This document shows, in pieces, positions 18,102 to 25,731 of a stretch of DNA of 64,000 nt. How positions within the stretch are numbered: position 1 is the stretch's first letter; each line of letters begins with the position of its first letter. A program made the position numbers and the translations under genes. Origin of the DNA: Mucilaginibacter dorajii (GTDB lineage Bacteria > Bacteroidota > Bacteroidia > Sphingobacteriales > Sphingobacteriaceae); contig NZ_JANTYS010000012.1 in the NCBI RefSeq assembly GCF_024808255.1, positions 62,001-126,000 on the forward strand. The letters are read 5' to 3'. The notes below the pieces were generated by a model. The model was not told the origin of the DNA, ran no database searches, and was given only the letters and a program-made list of their open reading frames with translations.

Positions 18102-18338
18102 TCAAGCTGCTGCTCTATCGGCATTAATTACCTCTGCCGGGTCAATTTCCAGTACCTGGCAAATTTTGAAGAAGCGCTCAAGGGTTAGCTTTACGTAGCC
18201 CAGTTCAATTTTACTGTAGGTATTCTGCGATACTTTGAGTTTAGCTGCAAGATATTCTTGTGAATAGGCTAAACGCTCCCTGGTAGTACGGATATTATCG
18301 GCTATGGTTTTCACATTGTAGTCCACTAAGATTTCCAT
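18102..18338 (-). CDS. XRE-family helix-turn-helix regulator (78 aa)
   Basis: A 78-aa DNA-binding protein made of a single Cro/C1-type HTH. TIADNIRTTRERLAYSQEYLAAKL is followed by VSQNTYSKIELGYVKLTLERFF, the classical helices 1-4. No sensor or toxin domain is attached and no toxin gene is adjacent. It may be a small autoregulated repressor. Its 3' end abuts word-repeat DNA. Target unknown. Confidence 0.88.
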   Translation of the reverse strand: MEILVDYNVKTIADNIRTTRERLAYSQEYLAAKLKVSQNTYSKIELGYVKLTLERFFKICQVLEIDPAEVINADRAAA

Positions 18339-18562
18339 TTTTTAAGGCTTATTTTGTTATCAATAGAAACGAAATATTTAATATCCCGGTTTTGGAGGTT
18401 TAATATTTAGGGCTATAAAAAGCAGTCGCATAAGTTGTACTCCAATTTGGTTTGGTAAAGAGAGGGCAAAAGATGAAAGACTTTTGGACAAAGGAAGATG
18501 ACTTTCGTAGGCGTGTTTATGTTTTTTGATTTATGATGAGATAGGTTTAACATGGATAATAT

Positions 18563-18570
18563 TATTTTTG
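18563..18570 (+). promoter_or_regulatory. Possible -7 element directly before the first GNAT gene
   Basis: TATTTTTG fits TAnnTTTG and ends six bases before the ATG at 18577. Transcription from it would start at or next to the start codon (a leaderless message). No TTG at the proper distance was found, so support is limited. Confidence 0.35.
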
Positions 18571-18576
18571 CCTACT

Positions 18577-19032
18577 ATGAACACCATCACCCTCAAACGA
18601 ACCAACAGCGACGATCCCGACTTCAGAAACCTGGTAAACCAACTGGATGTCGACCTGCGCGACCGTAACGGCGAGATGATGGACATTTACGATCAGCATA
18701 ACGTGATCGAAAAAATTGATACCGTTGTAATAGCTTATCTAAATAATAAACCCGCTGGCTGCGGCTGTTTTAAGCCCTTTGATCATGAAGCTGTAGAGGT
18801 AAAAAGAATGTTTGTACCGCCTGCCGGCCGGGGAAACGGCATCAGCAAAAAGGTATTAACAGAATTAGAAACCTGGGCGCGCGGATTGGGTTTTACCTAT
18901 ACCGTATTAGAAACCGGCGCAAAACAGATAGAAGCCTTGAGCCTTTATCCAAAAGCGGGCTATCAATCAATCCCCAAATATGGGCCGTATGTTAATTTGC
19001 CGGATAGCATTTGTTTTAAGAAAACTTTGTAG
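18577..19032 (+). CDS. GNAT family N-acetyltransferase
   Basis: A 151-aa acetyl-CoA-dependent acetyltransferase. The fold is visible from the beta strand AGCGCFKPFDHEAVEVKRMF, the pyrophosphate-binding loop VPPAGRGNGISKKVL (R-x-x-G-x-G/A type), and the C-terminal LETGAKQIEALSLYPKAGY. The ATG at 18577 is preferred over an upstream in-frame one at 18526 because the domain starts at MNTITLKRTN. The acceptor substrate is unknown. A decayed partial duplicate of this gene and its upstream region lies at 19911-20070. The next gene encodes another GNAT 25 bp downstream, so the two are probably co-transcribed. Confidence 0.9.
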   Translation: MNTITLKRTNSDDPDFRNLVNQLDVDLRDRNGEMMDIYDQHNVIEKIDTVVIAYLNNKPAGCGCFKPFDHEAVEVKRMFVPPAGRGNGISKKVLTELETWARGLGFTYTVLETGAKQIEALSLYPKAGYQSIPKYGPYVNLPDSICFKKTL

Positions 19033-19057
19033 CTATTGACATTTTTAAAATAGGTAT

Positions 19058-19852
19058 ATGGAAGTACAACCCTTTAATGATAACGACGTAAACCTGCTTG
19101 TTGACTTACAACCAGATGGCTGGCCGGATATTACACCAAGCTTCCGCTTTTACAAGGTATCGTCTTTTTGCTTCCCTATAAAAATAATTATCGACGGTAA
19201 AATTGCCGGCATCGGCGCAACAATCATTCACCATAAAATAGCCTGGCTCGGCCATATAATTGTCCACCCGGAACACAGGGGTAAAGGAATTGGCGGCTAT
19301 ATTACCAAAAAACTAATTGACATTGCCAATCAACATGATTGCGAAACAATTAATTTAGTTGCAACCGACCTTGGAGCTCCCGTTTACGAGAAAGCCGGTT
19401 TCACCACAGAAACCGAATACTTTTTTTTTAAAGATATACATATAGCATCAGCACTTTCACCTCTTGTTATACCATATAAAAAAGAATTCAGAGAACAAAT
19501 TGCGGAAATAGACTACCTGACCTCACAGGAAGACAGGGTGTTTCTTTTTGAAGAACATCTTACCGGCGGATTGGTGTATTTCAACAATAATATGGTCGAA
19601 GGTTTTTATTTACCCACTCTTGGAGAAGGTTTAATAATTGCGAATACCAGAGCTGCAGGAATTGAACTACTGAAAGTACATTTTAATGCCAACGATAAAG
19701 TTGCATTCCCTAAAGACAATTTATACGCAACCACATTTTTGCATGAAAACGGATATAAAGAAATCCGTACCGCCAAACGAATGATATTGGGTAAAAAAAG
19801 GAACGTAATACTGTCAAATATATACAACAGAATAGCAGGAAATATTGGTTAA
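19058..19852 (+). CDS. Two-part GNAT acetyltransferase
   Basis: A 264-aa protein with an N-terminal GNAT domain (about 1-130). The acetyl-CoA site reads HPEHRGKGIGGYITKKLI, followed by NLVATDLGAPVYEKAGF. The C-terminal half (about 140-255) contains GLVYFNNNMVEGFYLPTLGEG. This resembles the accessory domain seen in two-domain GNATs that act on small molecules or serve as ligand-binding modules. It follows the first GNAT gene by 25 bp on the same strand. Substrate unknown. Confidence 0.88.
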   Translation: MEVQPFNDNDVNLLVDLQPDGWPDITPSFRFYKVSSFCFPIKIIIDGKIAGIGATIIHHKIAWLGHIIVHPEHRGKGIGGYITKKLIDIANQHDCETINLVATDLGAPVYEKAGFTTETEYFFFKDIHIASALSPLVIPYKKEFREQIAEIDYLTSQEDRVFLFEEHLTGGLVYFNNNMVEGFYLPTLGEGLIIANTRAAGIELLKVHFNANDKVAFPKDNLYATTFLHENGYKEIRTAKRMILGKKRNVILSNIYNRIAGNIG

Positions 19853-19861
19853 GTGTAATAA

Positions 19862-19882
19862 AAGCTCCGCATAACGGAGCTT
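19862..19882. other. Hairpin after the GNAT pair
   Basis: Arms AAGCTCCG (19862-19869) and CGGAGCTT (19875-19882) pair perfectly around CATAA, 10 nt after the stop. No T-run follows on the plus strand, so it is at best a weak terminator. Confidence 0.5.
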
Positions 19883-19910
19883 ACAAGAACACCTAATATC
19901 TACACACAAC

Positions 19911-20070
19911 TAAATATTTGATATAACGGTTTTAGGGTTTAATATTTAGCGTTATAAAAAGCCATCGCATAGATAGTACTACTATTTGGTTTAATAACGA
20001 CAGGGAAGTTATTGCATCGATATAAACAGGTAGAGACCTTGAGCCTTTACCCAAAAGCGGCTTATCCGCC
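19911..20070 (+). pseudogene. Internally deleted, decayed copy of the first GNAT locus
   Basis: Positions 19911-20008 align with the region upstream of the first GNAT gene (18371-18468). They share ATATTT, CGGTTTT, GTTTAATATTTAG, TATAAAAAGC, TCGCATA, TACT and ATTTGGTTT. Then 20027-20065 aligns with the 3' coding part around 18946 (CCTTGAGCCTTTA, CCAAAAGCGG), encoding ETLSLYPKAAY against EALSLYPKAGY. About 470 bp of the gene between them is missing. The fragment is non-functional and shows that this locus was once tandemly duplicated. Confidence 0.8.
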
Positions 20071-20082
20071 TGTGGAGCATGA

Positions 20083-20107
20083 GATTGCTTCGTGCCTCGC
20101 AATGACA
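20083..20107. repeat. Half copy of palindromic family B
   Basis: GATTGCTTCGTGCCTCGCAATGACA without the matching left half. It matches the right ends of the elements at 31646-31935. It joins the GNAT remnant to a family A element. Confidence 0.8.
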
Positions 20108-20122
20108 TGTTGTAAAACGGAA

Positions 20123-20213
20123 GTCATCCTGAACTTATTTCAGGACCCCACAGAACAGGTTTCCCGCATAAAGTATCTTATCAAGTGGGGTGCCGAAACA
20201 AGTTCGGCATGAC
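20123..20213. repeat. Palindromic repeat family A, copy 2
   Basis: A 91-bp relative of 8152-8243 with ends GTCATCCTGAA and TTCGGCATGAC. The right 30 bp are identical between the copies (GTGGGGTGCCGAAACAAG onwards). Confidence 0.85.
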
Positions 20214-20241
20214 GGCGGTTCGTCTCCTAATATACCGCAAC

Positions 20242-20272
20242 AAAAAAGGTAAACGGACAAGCTCCGTTTACC
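20242..20272 (-). terminator. Terminator of the TonB gene
   Basis: A perfect 10-bp stem (GGTAAACGGA, 20248-20257; TCCGTTTACC, 20263-20272) with a 5-nt loop. On the minus strand it is followed by T6 (20247-20242). It lies 88 nt after the stop of the TonB gene starting at 21187. Confidence 0.8.
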
Positions 20273-20359
20273 TCCAATCATACACTTACCTATCTGCACA
20301 CACAAATCTTACACTCAAAAACCCACGACTCATCAATCACTATTCACTACTCACTAACC

Positions 20360-21187
20360 TCATCCCCCATCGGCTAATTGAAAATTCATTGGGATAACGT
20401 ATTTAACGCGTACAGGCTGGCCGTTTTGCATCCCGGGTTTCCAGGCTTTGGCCAGTTTTAATACACGGGCAGCCTCTTCATCAAAACCAAAGCCTGCGCC
20501 ACGCTCTACCTTTATATTTGACAGTGTTCCATCTTTTTCAATAACAAAGCTCATCAGTACCTTGCCGGAGATCCCTTGCTCCTGAGCTGCCCCGGGGAAA
20601 CGCAGGTTTTTGTTTAAAAACTTACTCCAGGCCGCGGCACCACCAACCGGTTCGGGCATTACTTCAATACCTCCCCCGTTCATATCGTGTATCGAGTTAT
20701 CCACAGCGGGGGCTTTACCATCTCCATCACCACCTTTATTTTCTATCACATTACCCGGTTTATCATCACCTTTGCTGTCAACGCTACCAATAGTACTGCT
20801 TAGCAGCTCTGTTGTGGTATGCGGTTGTACAGGCGGGTCGCTTGGCACTACCACAGGCGGCAGGTTTTGCATTGTTTTTACGGGCGGGGTAGCTTTTAAA
20901 GGTTCGGCGGGCTTAGCAGGTTTGGCAGGCTTTACCACATCGGGCTGTTTAACAGCAACTGTACTAAGTTCAACCGGGGTCATTTTAACCATTACCGGCG
21001 GTTTAGCTTTAAACAAAAGACTCGATGCTACAATAATGGCCACACCGCCAAAAGCCAGTCCCATGGCTTTAATCATGGTTTGCCCATAATTGGTTCTTAA
21101 TTCATAAGCTCCGTACTCTTTGTTGCGATGGTCAAATACAAGGTCGAGCCATTCGGCGTTGTACAAATCAAATTTTGTGTAAGGCAT
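20360..21187 (-). CDS. TonB energy-transducing protein, paralogue 1
   Basis: A 275-aa periplasm-spanning protein that couples inner-membrane proton motive force to outer-membrane receptors. The cytoplasmic N-terminus carries the Bacteroidota TonB leader LDLVFDHRNKEYGAYELR. One membrane helix follows (about 42-60, MGLAFGGVAIIVASSLLF), then a Pro/Lys-rich spacer (PDVVKPAKPAKPAEP). The C-terminal TonB domain (about 180-272) contains GKVLMSFVIEKDGTLSNIKV and LKLAKAWKPGMQNGQPV. No exbB or exbD is adjacent. The neighbour at 21335-22180 is a close paralogue, separated by 147 bp with its own upstream region. This gene has its own terminator. Confidence 0.93.
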   Translation of the reverse strand: MPYTKFDLYNAEWLDLVFDHRNKEYGAYELRTNYGQTMIKAMGLAFGGVAIIVASSLLFKAKPPVMVKMTPVELSTVAVKQPDVVKPAKPAKPAEPLKATPPVKTMQNLPPVVVPSDPPVQPHTTTELLSSTIGSVDSKGDDKPGNVIENKGGDGDGKAPAVDNSIHDMNGGGIEVMPEPVGGAAAWSKFLNKNLRFPGAAQEQGISGKVLMSFVIEKDGTLSNIKVERGAGFGFDEEAARVLKLAKAWKPGMQNGQPVRVKYVIPMNFQLADGG

Positions 21188-21334
21188 AATTTTAAGAATT
21201 AAATTTCTATATTAACGATATAACATACATTATATTTTATACAATCCTAAAATAATTCATTTATCTAAAAAATAAATTTCATCAAAATTTCATTTTTCAA
21301 GGTCGGGAAGCAGCGCCCTCGTCATGATGTAGCA

Positions 21335-22180
21335 TTATTCCCCTTCGGCCAGTTGAAAGTTAAAAGGGATGCTATAGGCAACGCGTACCGGGTGCCCGTT
21401 CTGGATGCCTGGTTTCCAGGGCTTGGCCAGTTTAAGCACCCTTATAGATTCTTCATCTAAGCCCGAACCCAATCCGCGCGCTATTTTAATGTTTGATATC
21501 GATCCATCTTTTTCAACAACAAAGTTCAGGATCACCCTGCCTTGTACATTATTCTCGCGCGCAACCGCCGGGTAACGCAGATTTTTTTGTAAAAACTTAG
21601 CCCAACCCTCCATGCCACCATCGGGCACCGGTAAGGCCTCTATTGATTCAAAGGAGTGTATCGATACGTCCTCAGTGACGGCCGCAACGCCGTTCCCTTT
21701 CCCGCCATTGCCATCAATGCCCTCTAAACCGGTTCCCGCTGAAGCATCCGGCCCCGCCTGGTCTGTATTGGATATGGTAGCCTTCTGAAGTTCGGCCATG
21801 GTATGCGGATCAACAGCCTGCTCTTCGGGCACTACAACCGGCGGTAGAAAGATTAACTTTTTTGATACATCCTTAGGCAGGTTGAGGCCGGAAGATTGAG
21901 GCGGAATCACCTTCTGTTGTTGTTTAGGCGCCACAGGAGGCGGCGGTTGTAATACATCAGGGAGATGCACTTCGGTGGTAATCATAGTTTCAGGTTTGTG
22001 CCTGAACGCCAAACTTGCTATCGCCCAAACAGCAACAGCGGCAAAAGCAAGTCCCATAGCCTTACTCATGGTACGGCTATAGTGTTGCCGTAATTCATAG
22101 GCACCGTAGCTTTTGTTACGGTGATCAAATACAAGATCGAGCCACTCCATCTCGTACAAATTAAATTTCGTCATTGACAT
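21335..22180 (-). CDS. TonB energy-transducing protein, paralogue 2
   Basis: A 281-aa protein with the same plan as its neighbour: N-terminal LDLVFDHRNKSYGAYELRQ, one membrane helix (about 44-62), a Pro-rich spacer (LQPPPPVAPKQQQ), and the C-terminal TonB domain with GRVILNFVVEKDGSISNIKI and LKLAKPWKPGIQNGHPV. Similarity to paralogue 1 runs end to end, strongest in the first 50 and last 90 residues. A tandem gene duplication with divergence of the spacer is the simple explanation. The AT-rich stretches upstream of both genes share TATAAAATATAA, suggesting the promoter was duplicated too. Which receptors each serves is unknown; the window has three. Confidence 0.93.
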   Translation of the reverse strand: MSMTKFNLYEMEWLDLVFDHRNKSYGAYELRQHYSRTMSKAMGLAFAAVAVWAIASLAFRHKPETMITTEVHLPDVLQPPPPVAPKQQQKVIPPQSSGLNLPKDVSKKLIFLPPVVVPEEQAVDPHTMAELQKATISNTDQAGPDASAGTGLEGIDGNGGKGNGVAAVTEDVSIHSFESIEALPVPDGGMEGWAKFLQKNLRYPAVARENNVQGRVILNFVVEKDGSISNIKIARGLGSGLDEESIRVLKLAKPWKPGIQNGHPVRVAYSIPFNFQLAEGE

Positions 22181-22691
22181 ATTTACAGAATTAAATTTTA
22201 CAATAAACGAATATAAAGTATTTATATTTTATAAAACAAGTAAAAAGTTGTGTTTTTCAGAATTTAATTTGGAAATAGTAAAATCAGGCAGATAAATGAA
22301 TGGTTGAAACTAACCAAGGGACGACTCACCCGGCCGACGCTGCGCTGGGCCTGCCCTCTCTCCGGCTGCGCCGCATAGAGGGCTTAAAAAAAAATTGCTA
22401 TCATAGTTAAACAAGCAATTTGGAAAGAGAGTACACGCAGTTTCATCGGCTTGAGCGGCCTTTACATTTCAGGTTGCTATTTTGGTAAATAGCATCACCA
22501 TAATCTATATAAAATGCCAACCTTTTACTTAATACCTAAAAAACAACCAATATTCCGATAAAAAATCATTTCACTTTTTAAAAAACAGAAAATAATTGAA
22601 CTTTTATATTAATTTATCACACAAAAGCACAAAAACTTAAAATATTTATAAAAAAAGTAAGACTATTTTATTTTTTTACTACTTTTATGAA
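22181..22691. repeat. Intergenic region with half element E1 (22320-22385)
   Basis: The 66 bp at 22320-22385 (GACGACTCACCCGGCC, then GCTGCGCTGGGC and CCCTCTCTCCGGCTG) match the left half of the complete element at 63128-63273. They are far richer in GC than the surroundings. The rest of this gap is AT-rich with no feature I can support. Confidence 0.75.
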
Positions 22692-23057
22692 ATGGACAAC
22701 AGGCTTTATCGGTTTATTGCCTTATTTTTTCTGCTTTTTCCGGGCTTTTCAGCTTCGGCAAGGGGAGGATTATACCATATTAACCATACTGACGATAAAA
22801 AATCTTCAGTATCGGCTGCTACAGCGCATCATCTGCCTTATAACCCTTACAGTTATGAGTTTATTTTAAATGGCGCGCCATCACAATTACTAAACCTGCA
22901 GCAACACCGGGGTTCGCACTCCATGCAGGGTATTTATAACAGCCCTAACTTTTACTCCATACATTTTAAGTACCTCAGTTTTATTTGCGGTGGGGGCACC
23001 GGCGAGCTATCGCGTTTCCGCAAACTCATCCTTTTTCCATTCCACGATTTCTGGTAG
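22692..23057 (+). CDS. Hypothetical secreted protein (121 aa)
   Basis: Unrecognised. The ORF has a good signal peptide (LYRFIALFFLLFPGFSASA, cleavage near residue 24) and a mature part with no known motif. That part is rich in His, Ser, Tyr and Asn and ends in LILFPFHDFW. It is encoded 237 bp before the ammonium transporter on the same strand, with the hairpin triplet in between. An alternative frame starting at 22687 encodes a different 60-aa peptide and is less likely. Real but orphan, or a decayed gene; I cannot decide. Confidence 0.5.
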   Translation: MDNRLYRFIALFFLLFPGFSASARGGLYHINHTDDKKSSVSAATAHHLPYNPYSYEFILNGAPSQLLNLQQHRGSHSMQGIYNSPNFYSIHFKYLSFICGGGTGELSRFRKLILFPFHDFW

Positions 23058-23129
23058 TAGCAAAAGCAATTTTATGCGCGGTGTGCTGATTACATGCCCG
23101 TATTTTATTGTTTTTTAAAATTTAGTTTA

Positions 23130-23254
23130 AAATACTGAACGGCATTTTGATTGGGTGCCCTGTAAGTAATTTTTAATACCCGAAGGCATTTTGATTGGGT
23201 GCCTGCGTGTATAGTTTTTATACTGCCCGGTATTTTGATTGGGTACCGGGCAGT
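23130..23254 (+). promoter_or_regulatory. Three tandem 44-bp repeats, each a hairpin with loop TTTTGATTGGG
   Basis: Identical 11-nt loops TTTTGATTGGG begin at 23145, 23189 and 23233, exactly 44 bp apart. The closing stems differ but stay paired. They are GGCA/TGCC (23141-23144 with 23156-23159), AGGCA/TGCCT (23184-23188 with 23200-23204), and an 11-bp ACTGCCCGGTA/TACCGGGCAGT (23222-23232 with 23244-23254). The change from GGCA/TGCC to GGTA/TACC is compensatory. The third hairpin is strong and followed by GTTTTAATTATTTTATT, terminator-like, 40 bp before the amt start. This looks like a leader regulatory element, possibly an attenuator or a site for an RNA- or DNA-binding protein. It matches no family I know. 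Confidence 0.8.
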
Positions 23255-23294
23255 GTTTTAATTATTTTATTAACTACTCCCTAAAACCCTAAGC

Positions 23295-24605
23295 ATGAAA
23301 AAATTCATACCATTTGGCGTACTATTAGTTGTAATTGTACTTGCCCTTATATACCCTTCAAACCTTGTAACTACTATTAAAGAAAGTAAAATTGATAGTG
23401 GCGATACCGCCTGGCTATTAGTGAGCACCGCCCTTGTACTGATCATGACACCCGGTCTGGCCTTTTTTTATGGCGGCATGGTTAGCAAAAAAAACGTACT
23501 ATCAACCATGATGCAAAGCTTTGTTTGCATGGGCGTTATTACCATATTGTGGGTAATATTCGGCTTTAGCCTTGCATTTGGTAAAGACGAGTTTGGTGGC
23601 TTTATAGGTAACCCCGGCACCTTTTTTATGATGAAAGGCATGCTTGGCAATGATGTATGGCCTTTAGCTCCTACTATCCCATTGGTGTTGTTTGCCATGT
23701 TCCAGCTAAAATTCGCGGTTATTACCCCTGCCCTTATCACAGGTGCATTTGCCGAGCGAATCCGCTTTAACTCGTACCTTATTTTCCTTTGCTTGTTTAT
23801 GATATTCATCTATGCCCCCTTAGCACACGCTACCTGGCACCCGGATGGCTTCTTTTTTAAATTAGGCGTGCTTGACTTTGCAGGTGGTACCGTGGTACAC
23901 ATGAGCGCCGGCTGGGCTGCTTTGGCATCGGCACTATATTTAAAACAACGTAACGAAAAAGCACACTCACCTGCCCGTATCAGCTATGTGCTATTAGGCA
24001 CAGGTTTATTATGGTTTGGCTGGTTTGGTTTTAACGCAGGTTCGGCTTTGGGTGCAAATCCGCTTGCTGCTACTGCTTTAGCTACTACCACTACCGCATC
24101 GGCCGCTGCCGCTATTTCATGGATCTTTTTTGATATGATGCTTGGCAAAAAACCATCGGTTTTAGGTGCTTGTATAGGCGCGGTTGTAGGCCTGGTAGCC
24201 ATCACTCCTGCCGCTGGCTTCGTAACCATATCAAACTCATTAATTATAGGTATAGTTGCCGCAATGGTAAGTAACCTGGTAGTGATCTGGAGAAGTAAAA
24301 CCAGCATTGATGATACGCTTGATGTATTCCCTTGCCATGGTGTAGGTGGTATGGTTGGTATGTTAATGACAGGTATTTTTGCCCACGTTAATGTTAACGC
24401 TGGCAATACTACCGGTAACGGTTTATTTTATAGTGAAACCAAGTTATTCTTTGTACACCTTATTGCGTTGGTAGCGGTATCGGCATTTGCTTTTGTAGGT
24501 TCATATATTTTGTTGATCATTACCGACAAAATCAGCAAGCTACGTGTAACACCAGAAGAAGAGGCTGCAGGTTTAGATATCAGCCAGCACGACGAAGAAC
24601 TTTAA
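23295..24605 (+). CDS. amt: Ammonium transporter (Amt/MEP/Rh family)
   Basis: A 436-aa inner-membrane ammonium channel/transporter with eleven predicted helices. Family signatures are DTAWLLVSTALVLIMTPGLA in helix 1, FYGGMVSKKN, the pore histidine region GGTVVHMSAGWAAL, WFGWFGFNAGS, and the second pore histidine in DTLDVFPCHGVGGMVG. It ends in a short cytoplasmic tail (SKLRVTPEEEAAGLDISQ). No glnK/P-II gene is adjacent. The three-hairpin leader directly upstream is probably its nitrogen-dependent control element (inference). A terminator follows at 24792-24822. Confidence 0.95.
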   Translation: MKKFIPFGVLLVVIVLALIYPSNLVTTIKESKIDSGDTAWLLVSTALVLIMTPGLAFFYGGMVSKKNVLSTMMQSFVCMGVITILWVIFGFSLAFGKDEFGGFIGNPGTFFMMKGMLGNDVWPLAPTIPLVLFAMFQLKFAVITPALITGAFAERIRFNSYLIFLCLFMIFIYAPLAHATWHPDGFFFKLGVLDFAGGTVVHMSAGWAALASALYLKQRNEKAHSPARISYVLLGTGLLWFGWFGFNAGSALGANPLAATALATTTTASAAAAISWIFFDMMLGKKPSVLGACIGAVVGLVAITPAAGFVTISNSLIIGIVAAMVSNLVVIWRSKTSIDDTLDVFPCHGVGGMVGMLMTGIFAHVNVNAGNTTGNGLFYSETKLFFVHLIALVAVSAFAFVGSYILLIITDKISKLRVTPEEEAAGLDISQHDEEL

Positions 24606-24791
24606 TCCTTAAGAGAAACTTTACAACTGATCGAATTATTTATTAACGAAATGTTTTAATCATCTTTAAATACAGAAAGGAGGTACTGTTCAAACATCCC
24701 CCAAATAAACATTACAAAACATTCAAACAAACATTCCAATTAACGTAATTGTTATTAATTCTCGCCACGAACCAAATAACAACAAAAAATT

Positions 24792-24822
24792 AAAGCTGCC
24801 TCCCGGTTAAAGAGGCAGCTTT
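24792..24822. terminator. Terminator downstream of amt
   Basis: AAAGCTGCCTC (24792-24802) pairs with GAGGCAGCTTT (24812-24822) and is followed by more T. It lies 187 nt after the amt stop; the stretch between shows no ORF. A-runs on the other side let it also act on the convergent gene at 24911. Confidence 0.85.
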
Positions 24823-24910
24823 TTTATTGAGTTGATAAACATAAAATACTGGAGCAAACAACCAATGACAGCGCAGCGAAATGACTAATGACGCGAAGCA
24901 AATGACCAAA

Positions 24911-25507
24911 TTACCACTCCTTAGTCGAGATCTTTTTGATCGTTTTATCTACCACCTTAGGCTTAGCAGACATTTTAAGCATATACGCCTTTAAAAGGCC
25001 TCCATACTGCCGGCTATTCAGCAGGATCTTATCCAGGTAAACCGAAAAATCCTTTTTATCCAACATATCTTTACCTTTTTCCATCGCGGTGTTTACGCCA
25101 GGCGTAAGCACCTCCATTCCATATCTGTCGCGTTTATAGGGGTTAAATACAAAATCGGTGAACCAATAACGGTATTTTGCATCCTTAACCTCTATCTGCA
25201 TAGTGTACGTTATTTCGCCACCAAGACTATTGGAGATCAACGACCTTTTAGGTACTATGAAACTGCCTTCTCCGGTTAAAACGCCTTTCGCCTCGTCGCT
25301 TTTTGTAACTTTAAACTTGCCTTTTGGAAAAGCCTTGCTCATAAAGTAAGCGCCGCGGTTAAACAACGTATCTTTAATTAAACCCGGCTGCTCAATTGCC
25401 TGGTAATAAATGCATTTATTACGTTCGTCAAAAGCCAGTGAATCTTTTTGGGCCAGGGCAACCTTGGCCGATAGTACGAAGACTAAGGCAACAATGATGT
25501 TTTTCAT
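24911..25507 (-). CDS. Secreted DUF4468-type protein
   Basis: A 198-aa exported protein. The start at 25507 gives a signal peptide (KNIIVALVFVLSAKVALAQ); an in-frame start 27 bp upstream lies in repeat DNA and is rejected. The mature N-terminal part (ERNKCIYYQAIEQPGLIKDTLFNRGAYFM, then GEGSFIVPK, YTMQIEVKDAKYRYWFTDF) has the pattern of the Bacteroidota DUF4468/TBP-like fold. That is a small periplasmic domain of unknown function. It lies between the two ammonium-transporter genes. Whether it has a nitrogen role is unknown. Confidence 0.75.
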   Translation of the reverse strand: MKNIIVALVFVLSAKVALAQKDSLAFDERNKCIYYQAIEQPGLIKDTLFNRGAYFMSKAFPKGKFKVTKSDEAKGVLTGEGSFIVPKRSLISNSLGGEITYTMQIEVKDAKYRYWFTDFVFNPYKRDRYGMEVLTPGVNTAMEKGKDMLDKKDFSVYLDKILLNSRQYGGLLKAYMLKMSAKPKVVDKTIKKISTKEW

Positions 25508-25520
25508 TTTGGGAATAAAA

Positions 25521-25661
25521 TCAAGAGTCAACAATCAAGAGTCAAGATAAAAAGCATGTCTTCTTTGCATTGGAGATCAAAGATCAAGGTTTAAGCATTC
25601 AAATTCTCATCTAAACTTGAAAAACTCCTGCCTTAATTCTTGACTCTTAATTCTTGACTCT
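25521..25661. repeat. Word-repeat element F, copy 1
   Basis: Left arm 25521-25547 has the words CAAGAGTCAACAATCAAGAG. Right arm 25632-25661 is the inverse, CTTAATTCTTGACTCTTAA twice. Other copies are at 49727-49749 (left arm only) and 53380-53533. Confidence 0.8.
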
Positions 25662-25675
25662 ATTTTTCCAAATAT

Positions 25676-25708
25676 AAAAAGCCTCCCGGTTATATCAGGA
25701 GGCTTTTT
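25676..25708 (-). terminator. Terminator of the porin gene
   Basis: AAAAAGCCTCC (25676-25686) pairs with GGAGGCTTTTT (25698-25708) around an 11-nt loop, 24 nt after the porin stop. Its loop CCGGTTA is shared with the amt terminator. Confidence 0.88.
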
Positions 25709-25731
25709 GTAAAATATTGTTTTTATTAAAA

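Noticed and set aside
23130-23254. CRISPR array or tRNA-like repeat
   Set aside because: Only three repeats with 44-bp period, and the parts outside the loop vary while staying paired; no cas genes are nearby.
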